DNA of 8,494 bases from contig UROO01000085.1 in the NCBI GenBank assembly GCA_900549555.1, forward strand, positions 1-8,494, given 5' to 3'. Below the pieces are notes generated by a model. It made no database searches and was not told the DNA's origin. It saw only the letters and a list, made by a program, of their open reading frames with translations. The DNA comes from an uncultured Collinsella sp. Its GTDB lineage: Bacteria; Actinomycetota; Coriobacteriia; Coriobacteriales; Coriobacteriaceae. The position numbers and the translations under genes are program-made. Shown here in pieces: positions 1-6,712 of this stretch (position 1 is its first letter; every line of letters starts with the position of its first letter).

Positions 1-536
1 ACCACATGCCGTTTGGTGCGATTGAGTTTAACCAGATGAGCGGCCGCGCCGGTCGCGATGGCCGGCCCGCCGTGATCCATCTGCTCTATTCGTCGCGCGA
101 CGCCCGTATTAACGAGCGCCTGCTCGATTGTTACGCGCCCGAGCGCGATGAGCTTGTCACACTCTATCGAGCGCTGCAGACCATGTGGCGCTCCAACCGT
201 GGCAAGACGGGGGACGATTCATTCTGCGCAAGCGATATCGACATCGCTCAGATGTGCCTTGCCATCGACGCGCGCACGCCGGTCGATGAGCGCTCGGTGG
301 CAAGCGGCCTGGGAATCTTCGAAGAACTCGGTTTCTGCCGCGTTTCGGGGTTTGACGATACGCGTCGCATCGCGATGGCAGAAAACCCCGGTCGCGTGCA
401 ATTAAGCAGGTCAATTCGCTATTTGGAGGGCTTGCGCTCGCGCATGGAGTTCTCGGCTTTCCGGAGTTGGGCGCTCGATTCGTGCGCTTCTGATATGCTA
501 GCCAAAGTTAACCGCCCGATCGTACCGCGGGCCTAG
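1..536 (+). CDS. recJ: RecJ-type exonuclease, C-terminal helicase part (partial, 5' end outside window)
   Basis: This is the 3' end of a longer gene. The frame is open to the window edge (first whole codon at 3) and ends with TAG at 534-536. The visible part starts inside a superfamily 2 helicase C-terminal domain: the motif VI signature QMSGRAGRDG lies at nt 33-62, followed by a RecQ-like stretch with HLLYSSRDARINERLL. After it comes a region of about 110 residues that could form a winged helix (around nt 220-420). Many Gram-positive bacteria have recJ just upstream of relA, and some of their RecJ proteins carry a fused helicase-like C-terminus. That, with the 15-nt gap to rel, is why I call it RecJ (5' single-strand DNA exonuclease in repair). 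The DHH nuclease domain is not in the window, so a stand-alone RecQ-like helicase remains possible. The internal ATG at position 6 is not a real start. Confidence 0.6.
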   Translation, partial: HMPFGAIEFNQMSGRAGRDGRPAVIHLLYSSRDARINERLLDCYAPERDELVTLYRALQTMWRSNRGKTGDDSFCASDIDIAQMCLAIDARTPVDERSVASGLGIFEELGFCRVSGFDDTRRIAMAENPGRVQLSRSIRYLEGLRSRMEFSAFRSWALDSCASDMLAKVNRPIVPRA

Positions 537-551
537 GGGAAGGGGACCTCG

Positions 552-2912
552 ATGGATGCCGCAGCCCGTACCGCCCATGATTCCACCCTCCAGCCTTTTT
601 CTGAGATGGAGCACTATAAGCATGCCGATGAGCTGCCGCCCGAGATTATGGCGGACAGCTACGACAAGCTGGAGCGCCTGTGCCTCAAATATATGAATGA
701 GGATGACTTCTCCAAGGTGGAGCAGGCCTACTGCTTTGCCGCCGAGAAGCACTGCAACCAAAAGCGCCGCTCGGGCGAGATGTACATTAACCATCCCGTC
801 GAGGTTGCCATCATTTTGGCCGATCTTAAGATGGACTGCGATGTGGTGTGCGCCGCGCTGCTGCACGATACCGTCGAGGATACCGAGACCTCGCTTACCG
901 ATGTTTCCGGCCTGTTTGGCGAAACCGTGGCAGAACTCGTCGACGGCGTGACCAAGCTCACCAACATCGAAGTCGACAGCATGGACGAGAAGCAGGCCCT
1001 CACGCTGCGCAAGATGTTCCTTGCCATGTCCAAGGACATTCGCGTCATCATCGTCAAGCTCGCCGACCGCCTGCATAACATGCGCACGCTTGCCGCCCTG
1101 CGCGAGGACCGCCGTCTGTTTAAGGCGCGCGAGACCATGGACGTATACGCGCCTCTGGCCGACCGCCTGGGGATGAGCTCAATCAAGTGGGAGCTCGAGG
1201 ACCTGTCCTTCTTCTACTTGGAGCCCGATGCCTACCAGCGCATCGCGCGCATGGTAGCCGAGTCGCGCGAGGTTCGCGAGCGTTATCTGGCCGAGACCAT
1301 CAAGACGCTCACCGACGAGCTCAATCGCATTGGTCTTGAGGGCTTTCAGATCAACGGTCGTTCCAAGCACTATTGGTCCATCTATCAAAAGATGAAGCGC
1401 AAGGGTAAGGAGTTCTCCGAGATTTACGACCTGGTGGCGCTGCGCGTCATCACTCATTCGGTGCGCGATTGCTATTCCACGCTTGGTGCCGTGCATACCT
1501 TGTGGCATCCCATGCCTGGTCGCTTTAAAGACTATATCGCCATGCCCAAGGTCAATAACTACCAGTCGCTCCATACGACGGTTATCGGCCCCACGGCCCG
1601 TCCGCTCGAGATTCAGATTCGAACCTATGAGATGCACGAGCAGGCCGAGTACGGCATCGCCGCCCACTGGCTGTACAAGAAGTCGGGCGGATCGTCTGCC
1701 TCTAAGACCAACGATGCGCAGCGTCTGGACGACCAGATCAACTGGCTTAAGCACTCACTCGACTGGGCGGCGTCTGACGAGATTACCGATGCCAAGGAAT
1801 ACCTGCACTCACTGAAGGTCGACTTGTTCGACCAGGAAATTTTTGTCTTTACGCCCAAGGGCGAGGTCATGGCGCTTCGTGCCGGCTCTACACCGCTCGA
1901 CTTTGCCTACGCCGTTCATACCGAGGTCGGTAACCACTGCGTCGGCGCCAAGATTAACGGTGCGGTGGCGCCGCTCACGCACGAAATCAAGACGGGTGAC
2001 CGTGTCGAGATTCTGACCAACAAGAGTTCTAAGCCGTCGCGCGATTGGCTCAAGATCGTCAAGACGCCTTCGGCCAAGTCAAAGATTCGCCGTTACTTCG
2101 CCGCCGCGACCAAAGACGATGACGCTGCGGCCGGCCGCGATATACTGGCCAAGGACCTGCGTAAGCGCGGGTACGGCATCTCTACGCCGCGATCCACGCG
2201 TGCGCTCAATGCCGTGGCGGAGCAGTTTAACTACAAGCAGCTCGAGGACCTGTTTGCTGCCGTCGGCGCCGGCAAGGTTGCCCCGCGCGCTGTGGGCAAC
2301 AAGGTCGAGCAAATCTTGGACCCCAAGCCCGAGGAACAGGTCACCAAGGCCGAGGCTATCGCCGAGGTCGTGAAACAGCCGGCCCGAGGCTCCAACCGCA
2401 AGCCGCAAAAGCGCGGCAAGAGCGCCAGCAACGGCATTATCGTTAAGGGCGAGAGCAACAGCGGCCTGCTGGTCCGTCTGGCCCATTGCTGCAACCCCGT
2501 GACGGGCGACGACATCGTCGGCTTCATCACACGCGGTCGTGGCGTTTCGGTACATCGCGCCAACTGCCCTAACGTCAAGGGTCTTATGGAGCATCCCGAG
2601 CGCATGATCGATGTGGAGTGGGACGGCGCTGCCGACACCCTCTTCCAGGTCGAGATCGTGGTCGAGTGCCTGGACCGCATGGGCCTGCTCAAGGATGTCA
2701 CCATTGCCATTGGCGATGCAGGTGGCAATATCCTTTCTGCCGCCACGTCGACCAACCGCGAGGGTATTGCAACCCTGCGCTTTATGGTCGAGATTTCGGA
2801 TGCGAGCGGCCTGGATCCGCTGCTGGCATCGATTAGCAGCGTCGACTCGGTCTACGATGCACGCCGTTTGATGCCTGGCGAGGGTGGGGCTCAGCTCAAG
2901 CGTCGCGTATAG
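552..2912 (+). CDS. rel: Bifunctional (p)ppGpp synthetase/hydrolase, long RSH protein (Rel)
   Basis: The 786-aa product makes and degrades the alarmone (p)ppGpp (ATP + GDP/GTP; hydrolysis to GDP/GTP + PPi) in the stringent response, and works at stalled ribosomes. All long-RSH domains are present. The HD hydrolase domain spans about residues 50-205, with H81, the HDTVED motif at 105-110 and D172/N176, so the hydrolase looks intact. The synthetase domain spans about 265-375, with RFKD at 324-327 and YQSLH at 337-341. RFKD is the RXKD form of bifunctional Rel, not the EXDD form of synthetase-only RelA. TGS covers about 425-490. The Cys-rich zinc-finger/RIS region has C646, C647, H668 and C672. 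An ACT domain covers about 697-775. The start ATG has an SD-like AGGGGA at 541-546 (5 nt spacing); the next in-frame ATG (606) has none. It lies 15 nt after the recJ-like gene, so co-transcription is likely. Databases often name it relA. Confidence 0.97.
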   Translation: MDAAARTAHDSTLQPFSEMEHYKHADELPPEIMADSYDKLERLCLKYMNEDDFSKVEQAYCFAAEKHCNQKRRSGEMYINHPVEVAIILADLKMDCDVVCAALLHDTVEDTETSLTDVSGLFGETVAELVDGVTKLTNIEVDSMDEKQALTLRKMFLAMSKDIRVIIVKLADRLHNMRTLAALREDRRLFKARETMDVYAPLADRLGMSSIKWELEDLSFFYLEPDAYQRIARMVAESREVRERYLAETIKTLTDELNRIGLEGFQINGRSKHYWSIYQKMKRKGKEFSEIYDLVALRVITHSVRDCYSTLGAVHTLWHPMPGRFKDYIAMPKVNNYQSLHTTVIGPTARPLEIQIRTYEMHEQAEYGIAAHWLYKKSGGSSASKTNDAQRLDDQINWLKHSLDWAASDEITDAKEYLHSLKVDLFDQEIFVFTPKGEVMALRAGSTPLDFAYAVHTEVGNHCVGAKINGAVAPLTHEIKTGDRVEILTNKSSKPSRDWLKIVKTPSAKSKIRRYFAAATKDDDAAAGRDILAKDLRKRGYGISTPRSTRALNAVAEQFNYKQLEDLFAAVGAGKVAPRAVGNKVEQILDPKPEEQVTKAEAIAEVVKQPARGSNRKPQKRGKSASNGIIVKGESNSGLLVRLAHCCNPVTGDDIVGFITRGRGVSVHRANCPNVKGLMEHPERMIDVEWDGAADTLFQVEIVVECLDRMGLLKDVTIAIGDAGGNILSAATSTNREGIATLRFMVEISDASGLDPLLASISSVDSVYDARRLMPGEGGAQLKRRV

Positions 2913-2948
2913 GCGCGACGAACGTGCCGCATTATCGATATTCGCTAC

Positions 2949-2976
2949 ACTCGAGGCATCGTTTGATGCCTCGAGT
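2949..2976 (+). terminator. Perfect 12-bp inverted repeat between rel and the hydrolase gene
   Basis: The arms ACTCGAGGCATC (2949-2960) and GATGCCTCGAGT (2965-2976) are fully complementary around the loop GTTT. The stem is stable, but the tract after it (TCTATAG) is poor in T. It may therefore be a weak terminator, a processing site or an attenuating hairpin rather than a classical intrinsic terminator. It ends 10 nt before the SD of the downstream gene. A -10-like TACACT (2946-2951) overlaps the left arm, but I find no matching -35 box. Confidence 0.45.
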
Positions 2977-2996
2977 TCTATAGAGAGGAGAGGGGC

Positions 2997-3680
2997 ATGA
3001 GTGCTGTGTCCTTGGATTTAACTCCCAAGGGATCGGTCGAGATCGAGACATTCGTAAACGGTCCTATTCAGACCAATAGCTATGCTGTTATTTCGGACAA
3101 TGAGTGCGTGATTATCGATCCTGCATGGGAAGGCGAGCGCTTGGTAGAGCATATTCGAGCCGAGCATCCCGGCGTACGCGTGCTTGGCGCCGTATGCACT
3201 CATGGCCATGCCGATCATGTTGGTGGTGTTGCCGGCGTGCGAAGCACCGTTGGCGAGGGCTGCCAGTATGAGCTGTGCGCTAAGGATGTGGCGGTGCCGC
3301 ATGCGAACATCGAGGAACAGCGAGCTATGTGGGGCATTGAGACGCCCGACCCCGGGGAACCGACGCGTCTGCTCGTCGAGGGCGATACAATCGAGGTGGG
3401 CGATATCTGCCTGCAGGTGATCGAGACACCAGGGCATACGCCGGGCGGGATCGTCTTGTTTGCTGCCACCGGGCAGGGAAGCATCGCCTTTGTTGGCGAC
3501 ACGCTGTTCCCGGGCAGCCACGGCCGTACCGACCTTTCCGGCGGAGACGAGGCGGCGATTCTGCGCTCGCTCTCCAAGCTCGCCCGGCTTCTCCCGCCCG
3601 ATACCGTTTGCCTAACCGGCCATGGCGATTCGACCACTGTGGCACGCGAGCTTATGCAGAACCCTTTCATGCAGATGTAG
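2997..3680 (+). CDS. Metallo-beta-lactamase-fold hydrolase (glyoxalase II-like)
   Basis: The 227-aa protein is a small soluble MBL-fold metallohydrolase. The metal-binding motif THGHADH lies at residues 68-74 (H69, H71, D73, H74). The remaining ligands fit H147 (in GHTPGG), D168 (in GDTLF) and H209 (in TGHGDS). The N-terminal strands with GPIQTNSYAV and VIIDPA are typical of the single-domain hydroxyacylglutathione hydrolase-like group (YqgX/YcbL type). The substrate cannot be read from the sequence. A glyoxalase II role is only a possibility, because this kind of bacterium may use a thiol other than glutathione. There is no signal peptide, so it should be cytoplasmic. The start ATG has GGAG at 2987-2990 with 6 nt spacing. 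It follows rel at 84 nt; relA followed closely by an MBL hydrolase is a recurring order in Gram-positive genomes. Family assignment is firm; substrate is unknown. Confidence 0.9.
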   Translation: MSAVSLDLTPKGSVEIETFVNGPIQTNSYAVISDNECVIIDPAWEGERLVEHIRAEHPGVRVLGAVCTHGHADHVGGVAGVRSTVGEGCQYELCAKDVAVPHANIEEQRAMWGIETPDPGEPTRLLVEGDTIEVGDICLQVIETPGHTPGGIVLFAATGQGSIAFVGDTLFPGSHGRTDLSGGDEAAILRSLSKLARLLPPDTVCLTGHGDSTTVARELMQNPFMQM

Positions 3681-3691
3681 CTTTGTAGTCA

Positions 3692-3785
3692 GCTTCTGAA
3701 GCACGAGAAGCGTCCAAACGTCAAGATATTTTCCCCAACGGGTCGATTCTGTAGGGCAAACGGTCAAAAAAAGTCTGTTTGGACG
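3692..3785 (+). repeat. Inverted repeats in the hydrolase–fba intergenic region
   Basis: Two nested signals lie in this 194-nt gap. A short hairpin, GCTTCT (3692-3697) with AGAAGC (3706-3711), has an 8-nt loop and no T-tract, so it is a poor terminator for the upstream gene. A longer-range pair, CGTCCAAAC (3711-3719) and GTTTGGACG (3777-3785), is perfectly complementary over 9 bp and encloses 57 nt including a run of seven A. The right arm ends 21 bp before the -35 region of the fba promoter. An operator or RNA structure role is possible, but the evidence is only the pairing. Confidence 0.3.
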
Positions 3786-3806
3786 ATATTCGTGAACAAA
3801 CAAACG

Positions 3807-3834
3807 TTTATGCCCGGATGCGCCGTGGTAAAAT
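3807..3834 (+). promoter_or_regulatory. Probable fba promoter (extended -10)
   Basis: The -10 box TAAAAT (3829-3834) is preceded by TG at 3826-3827, giving the extended -10 form TGnTAAAAT. A weak -35 match, TTTATG (3807-3812), lies 16 bp upstream. Transcription would start near 3841, giving a leader of about 34 nt before the fba start codon. A small palindrome, AAACGTTT (3802-3809), overlaps the -35 region and could be a binding site. Confidence 0.55.
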
Positions 3835-3874
3835 CTCAGGCGTTATCGGAGCAACCTTACAGGAGGTTTCTTTT

Positions 3875-4741
3875 ATGCTCGTCAACGCAGCAGACATGCT
3901 CAAGAAGGCCGAGGCCGGCAAGTACGGTCTCGGTGCCTTCAACACCAACAACCTCGAGTGGACCCTGGCTATTCTCCAGGCCGCCGAGGAGGCCAAGTCT
4001 CCGCTGATCCTTCAGTGCACCGCTGGTGCCGCTAAGTGGATGGGCGGTTTCAAGGTCTGCGCCGACATGGTCAAGGCTGCCGTCGAGGCCACAGGCGTTA
4101 CCGTTCCCGTCGCCCTTCACCTCGATCACGGTTCTTACGAGGACTGCTTCAAGTGCATCGAGGCCGGCTTCACGTCCATCATGTATGACGGCTCTCACGA
4201 GGAGACCTTCCAGCTTAACCTCGACCGCACCAAGGAGCTCGTTGAGCTTGCCCACTCCAAGGGCATGTCCATCGAGGCCGAGGTCGGCGGCATCGGCGGC
4301 ACCGAGGACGGCGTGACCTCAAGCGGCGAGCTCGCTGATCCTGCCGAGTGCAAGCAGATCGCTGACCTGGGCGTCGACTTCCTCGCCTGCGGTATCGGCA
4401 ACATCCACGGCGTGTACCCTGCCGACTGGGCTGGCCTTTCCTTCGAGCGCCTGGGCGAGATTAAGGCCCAGACCGGCGACCTGCCCCTCGTCCTGCACGG
4501 TGGCACCGGCATCCCCGAGGACCAGATCAAGAAGGCCATTTCCCTGGGTATCTCCAAGATCAACGTCAACACCGACCTGCAGCTCGTCTTCGCCAAGGGC
4601 GTCCGCGAGTACATCGAGGCTGGCAAGGATCAGCAGGGCAAGGGCTTCGACCCCCGCAAGCTCCTCAAGCCTGGTCGCGACAACATCGTTGCTCGCACCA
4701 AGGAGCTCATGGAGGAGTTTGGCTCCGTCAACATGGCGTAA
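3875..4741 (+). CDS. fba: Class II fructose-bisphosphate aldolase
   Basis: The 288-aa zinc enzyme cleaves fructose 1,6-bisphosphate to dihydroxyacetone phosphate and glyceraldehyde 3-phosphate in glycolysis, and runs in reverse in gluconeogenesis. The TIM-barrel signatures are clear. HLDHG at residues 82-86 carries the catalytic Asp (D84) and a zinc His (H85). Two further zinc His fit H178 (in NIHGVY) and H208 (in LHGGTG). The stretch KINVNTDLQ (228-236) belongs to the phosphate/substrate site. Length matches the short FbaA type of Gram-positive bacteria. I chose ATG 3875 because a perfect AGGAGG (3861-3866) sits 8 nt upstream and the protein then begins with the family-typical MLVNAADMLKKAE; the frame stays open back to 3779, but that part overlaps the promoter. 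Codon use is strongly biased to C-ending codons, as expected for a highly expressed gene. Confidence 0.96.
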   Translation: MLVNAADMLKKAEAGKYGLGAFNTNNLEWTLAILQAAEEAKSPLILQCTAGAAKWMGGFKVCADMVKAAVEATGVTVPVALHLDHGSYEDCFKCIEAGFTSIMYDGSHEETFQLNLDRTKELVELAHSKGMSIEAEVGGIGGTEDGVTSSGELADPAECKQIADLGVDFLACGIGNIHGVYPADWAGLSFERLGEIKAQTGDLPLVLHGGTGIPEDQIKKAISLGISKINVNTDLQLVFAKGVREYIEAGKDQQGKGFDPRKLLKPGRDNIVARTKELMEEFGSVNMA

Positions 4742-4762
4742 ATAGCGGTTTAACTTCCCGCC

Positions 4763-4855
4763 GGAGGCCCCGTTTCCCCTACGCTGTTTCCCTCGCGCTC
4801 ACCTGGCTTCGCCAGAAGTTGCGCCAAGGAAACAGTTCCGGGGGACGGGGCTTCC
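4763..4855 (+). terminator. 93-nt multi-layer palindrome downstream of fba
   Basis: The outer arms GGAGGCCCCGT (4763-4773) and ACGGGGCTTCC (4845-4855) pair over 11 bp with one G-U. The inner arms CTGTTTCC (4784-4791) and GGAAACAG (4828-4835) are perfect, and C-rich/G-rich stretches between them can also pair. The loop contains a smaller hairpin, CTGGC (4802-4806) and GCCAG (4810-4814), flanked by GCGC on both sides. It starts 21 nt after the fba stop, so it probably ends or stabilises the fba transcript, although the bases after it (TTCGTTT) are not a strong T-tract. GTTTAAC occurs as a direct repeat on each side (4748-4754 and 4859-4865). The element could therefore also be a dispersed palindromic repeat of the REP/MITE kind; copy number cannot be judged here. 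Confidence 0.6.
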
Positions 4856-4928
4856 TTCGTTTAACGCCGCAGGGTTACTGGGCTGATTTCATTTTTGCTA
4901 CCGTTCGGCGGTGTTGATGGCTCCCTTG

Positions 4929-4957
4929 TTGGGGCTTTCTTTTTATCTCGCTACAAT
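4929..4957 (+). promoter_or_regulatory. Probable promoter of the transglutaminase-like gene
   Basis: TTGGGG (4929-4934) and TACAAT (4952-4957) are separated by exactly 17 bp. Transcription would start near 4964, 28 nt before the chosen start codon at 4992. The promoter lies inside the open frame that begins at GTG 4911, which argues against that upstream start. Confidence 0.5.
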
Positions 4958-4991
4958 GGGCTTCGAGAGTTCTAATGACTTGGAGTTTGGT

Positions 4992-6425
4992 ATGGCTGTT
5001 ATTAATGTGCTGCCTTCGGATGGGAAGGTTATTGACGAGGGTCCTGTTGGTTGCTCTGTTGATGTTTGCTGTGATGACTTTCGTTATCTCGATATTGGAC
5101 TGCCGCCTGAGATTCTTCGTCTTAAGGATGCCGGGTATTTGACGCAGGCTGTTGCCGCCTGCGATCGCCTTTTGGAGCAGAACCCTGAGCCTTCGCTGGC
5201 TGCCTGCGTTCGCGCCGAGCGGTATCGCATGCTCGAGACGCCGCTTCATTTTTCGGTGTCGCGTGATCGAGCCATTGCGATGATTCGCGAGGAGTGGCCA
5301 GAGTTTACCGAAGAGCAGTTTGACGACCTGATTGATCGTAAGCGTATTGACTGGCGCTTTATCGATGGCGAGCTGTTCGTTCTCGACAACTTCCTCAATT
5401 CGCTTCGCGTGTATCCCAAAGAGGTCCCCGGCATGCGTCCCGATCCTGTGGACGGAATTGCGCTACGCAACCAGATGCTCAAGGAGATGGAATCGCAGAA
5501 TGGGCTGTCTCGCGTCATCACCCTAAAGGCATCTGTGTCTGTCCCCGGAGCTCTTGAGGGGGAGGCCGTTCGCGCGTGGCTTCCCGTTGCCGCCGCCTGT
5601 CGTCAACAGTCTCATATCGAGGTTCTCGATATGACGTCGGAGGGTACCGTTGCCTCTGAAAACGTTTCGGCTCGTACTGCCTCTTGGACATCTTCGACTG
5701 AACATTCATTCTCGGTGACCTATCGCTATCACATCGATGCCGCCTATTGCGATATCTATGGTGGCGCGCTCCCATCGCATCCCTGTATGGACACGCCGCT
5801 GCCCGAGGACACTTCTGAGGACCGTCCGCACATTGCGTTTACGCCGTACCTGCGACAGCTGACGGAGCGTGTTATTGACGGGCTCGAGGATCCGCTCGAT
5901 TGCGCTCGTGCTATCTATGATTACCTGACACAGCATATCGACTATCGCTATCAGCCACCGTACCTGCTTTTGGGATCTATTGCCGATGACTGTGCACACT
6001 CGCTCCGCGGCGATTGCGGTGTTATGGCGCTCACGTTTATCACCATGTGCCGCATTGCGGGCGTTCCTGCCCGTTGGCAGAGCGGCCTGTATGTTGCGCC
6101 CGATTCGGTGGGGCCGCACGATTGGGCTGAGTTCTATACGCCGCAGACCGGTTGGCTCAACGCCGACGTGTCATTTGGATCTTCTGCTCGCAGGATGGGG
6201 GAGGAGTGGCGCCGCCGTCACTACTTTGGCAATCTCGACCCGTGGCGCATGGTGGCCAACAATCGATTCCAGGCCGAGTTTGTGCCTGCTTTCGATGGCA
6301 TGCGCGAGGATCCCTATGACAACCAGATGGGCGAAGTCTCGGTTAACGGACGTGGATGTCGTAAGCGGGAGATGTTGCGCAAGGTTGAGCTTATCGAAAT
6401 GCTCGAAGTTCCATTTTCGGACTAA
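4992..6425 (+). CDS. Transglutaminase-like domain protein (cysteine peptidase fold), cytoplasmic
   Basis: The 477-aa protein has a C-terminal transglutaminase-like core. The catalytic triad fits C342 (in RGDCGVMA), H376 (in GPHDWAEF) and D392 (in LNADVSFG). The N-terminal 150 residues are helical, with EEWPEFTEEQFDDLIDRKRI and then DWRFIDGE; this layout recurs in uncharacterised transglutaminase-like proteins of clostridia and actinobacteria. A beta-rich middle part follows (about 170-260). The family includes peptidases and amide-processing enzymes; the substrate here is unknown. The frame is open from GTG 4911, but that start lacks an SD, would overlap the promoter, and adds a hydrophobic stretch without a basic n-region. 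ATG 4992 has GGAG at 4982-4985 with 6 nt spacing. With this start there is no signal peptide. Its codons are much more T-ending than those of fba, suggesting low expression. It appears to be a single-gene unit. Confidence 0.85.
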   Translation: MAVINVLPSDGKVIDEGPVGCSVDVCCDDFRYLDIGLPPEILRLKDAGYLTQAVAACDRLLEQNPEPSLAACVRAERYRMLETPLHFSVSRDRAIAMIREEWPEFTEEQFDDLIDRKRIDWRFIDGELFVLDNFLNSLRVYPKEVPGMRPDPVDGIALRNQMLKEMESQNGLSRVITLKASVSVPGALEGEAVRAWLPVAAACRQQSHIEVLDMTSEGTVASENVSARTASWTSSTEHSFSVTYRYHIDAAYCDIYGGALPSHPCMDTPLPEDTSEDRPHIAFTPYLRQLTERVIDGLEDPLDCARAIYDYLTQHIDYRYQPPYLLLGSIADDCAHSLRGDCGVMALTFITMCRIAGVPARWQSGLYVAPDSVGPHDWAEFYTPQTGWLNADVSFGSSARRMGEEWRRRHYFGNLDPWRMVANNRFQAEFVPAFDGMREDPYDNQMGEVSVNGRGCRKREMLRKVELIEMLEVPFSD

Positions 6426-6437
6426 TCAACAGAAAGC

Positions 6438-6448
6438 TGTGATAAACT
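6438..6448 (+). promoter_or_regulatory. Possible -10 region of the tRNA-Leu promoter
   Basis: The AT-rich TGTGATAAACT ends 16 nt before the mature tRNA 5' end, the right place for a -10 region. No good -35 is visible at 16-18 bp; TTCGGA (6416-6421) overlaps the end of the upstream gene at a looser spacing. The same octamer TGTGATAA recurs at 6788-6795 in the infC promoter region. Confidence 0.35.
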
Positions 6449-6464
6449 AACTCACGCATTACGT

Positions 6465-6551
6465 GCCCGAGTGGCGGAATTGGCAGACGCAGTGGACTCA
6501 AAATCCACCGTTGGCAACAACGTGCGAGTTCGAGTCTCGCCTCGGGCACCA
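6465..6551 (+). tRNA. tRNA-Leu (anticodon CAA)
   Basis: A full class II cloverleaf folds. The acceptor stem is GCCCGAG (6465-6471) with CTCGGGC (6541-6547). The D-stem is GCG/CGC (6474-6476, 6488-6490). The anticodon stem is GTGGA/TCCAC with loop CTCAAAA (6497-6503), so the anticodon is CAA (6499-6501), reading UUG. A long variable arm, CGTTG/CAACG (6509-6513, 6518-6522), is typical of tRNA-Leu. The T-arm is GCGAG/CTCGC (6524-6528, 6536-6540) with loop TTCGAGT. The discriminator A73 and an encoded CCA (6549-6551) complete it. Nothing in the sequence suggests loss of function. Confidence 0.97.
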
Positions 6552-6597
6552 TACATGCAAGTGAGCGTTCAAGGGGGTCAAGACCCCCTTTTTCGTG
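6529..6597 (+). repeat. Direct repeat copy 1: tRNA-Leu 3' end plus terminator
   Basis: This segment runs from the first base of the tRNA T-loop, through the CCA and 8 nt of flank (31 bp identical to copy 2), then 8 variable bases, then 30 bp again identical, covering the terminator. Copy 2 lies at 6713-6780. It is the intact copy, because it belongs to the complete tRNA. Confidence 0.9.
6573..6593 (+). terminator. Intrinsic terminator of tRNA-Leu (copy 1)
   Basis: GGGGGTC (6573-6579) and GACCCCC (6582-6588) are perfectly complementary and are followed by five T (6589-6593). Flanking AA/TT can extend the stem. In practice the inner pairs open to leave a 4-6 nt loop. It begins 21 nt after the CCA. 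Confidence 0.9.
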
Positions 6598-6628
6598 CCG
6601 AACTCGCGTGAGAGCGCGGAGCGTTAAG

Positions 6629-6698
6629 CAAACAGGCCTGTGGCCTGTTTGTAGCGGAGCGTGGCGAGGGCGCCGTGCGCCCGAAGCCCGGGGCTTCG
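6629..6698 (+). repeat. Three adjacent perfect hairpins in the spacer between the tRNA repeats
   Basis: CAAACAGGCC (6629-6638) pairs with GGCCTGTTTG (6642-6651) around TGT. GGGCGC (6668-6673) pairs with GCGCCC (6677-6682) around CGT. CGAAGCCC (6682-6689) faces GGGCTTCG (6691-6698). A further palindrome, GCTTCGCGAAGC (6693-6704), overlaps the last one. The stretch 6598-6712 contains no gene. It resembles a cluster of REP-like palindromes, but only this one cluster is visible, so the class cannot be named. Confidence 0.6.
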
Positions 6699-6712
6699 CG
6701 AAGCGAAGACCC

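Noticed and set aside
498..1076. A 192-aa open frame on the - strand inside rel
   Set aside because: It is a shadow of the GC-rich rel gene; the + strand protein matches the HD domain throughout. The other long - strand frames inside rel, fba, the hydrolase and the ribosomal genes are shadows too.
3779..3874. N-terminal extension of 32 codons upstream of fba
   Set aside because: It contains the promoter and the perfect AGGAGG SD, and the aldolase family starts at the MLVNAADML position.
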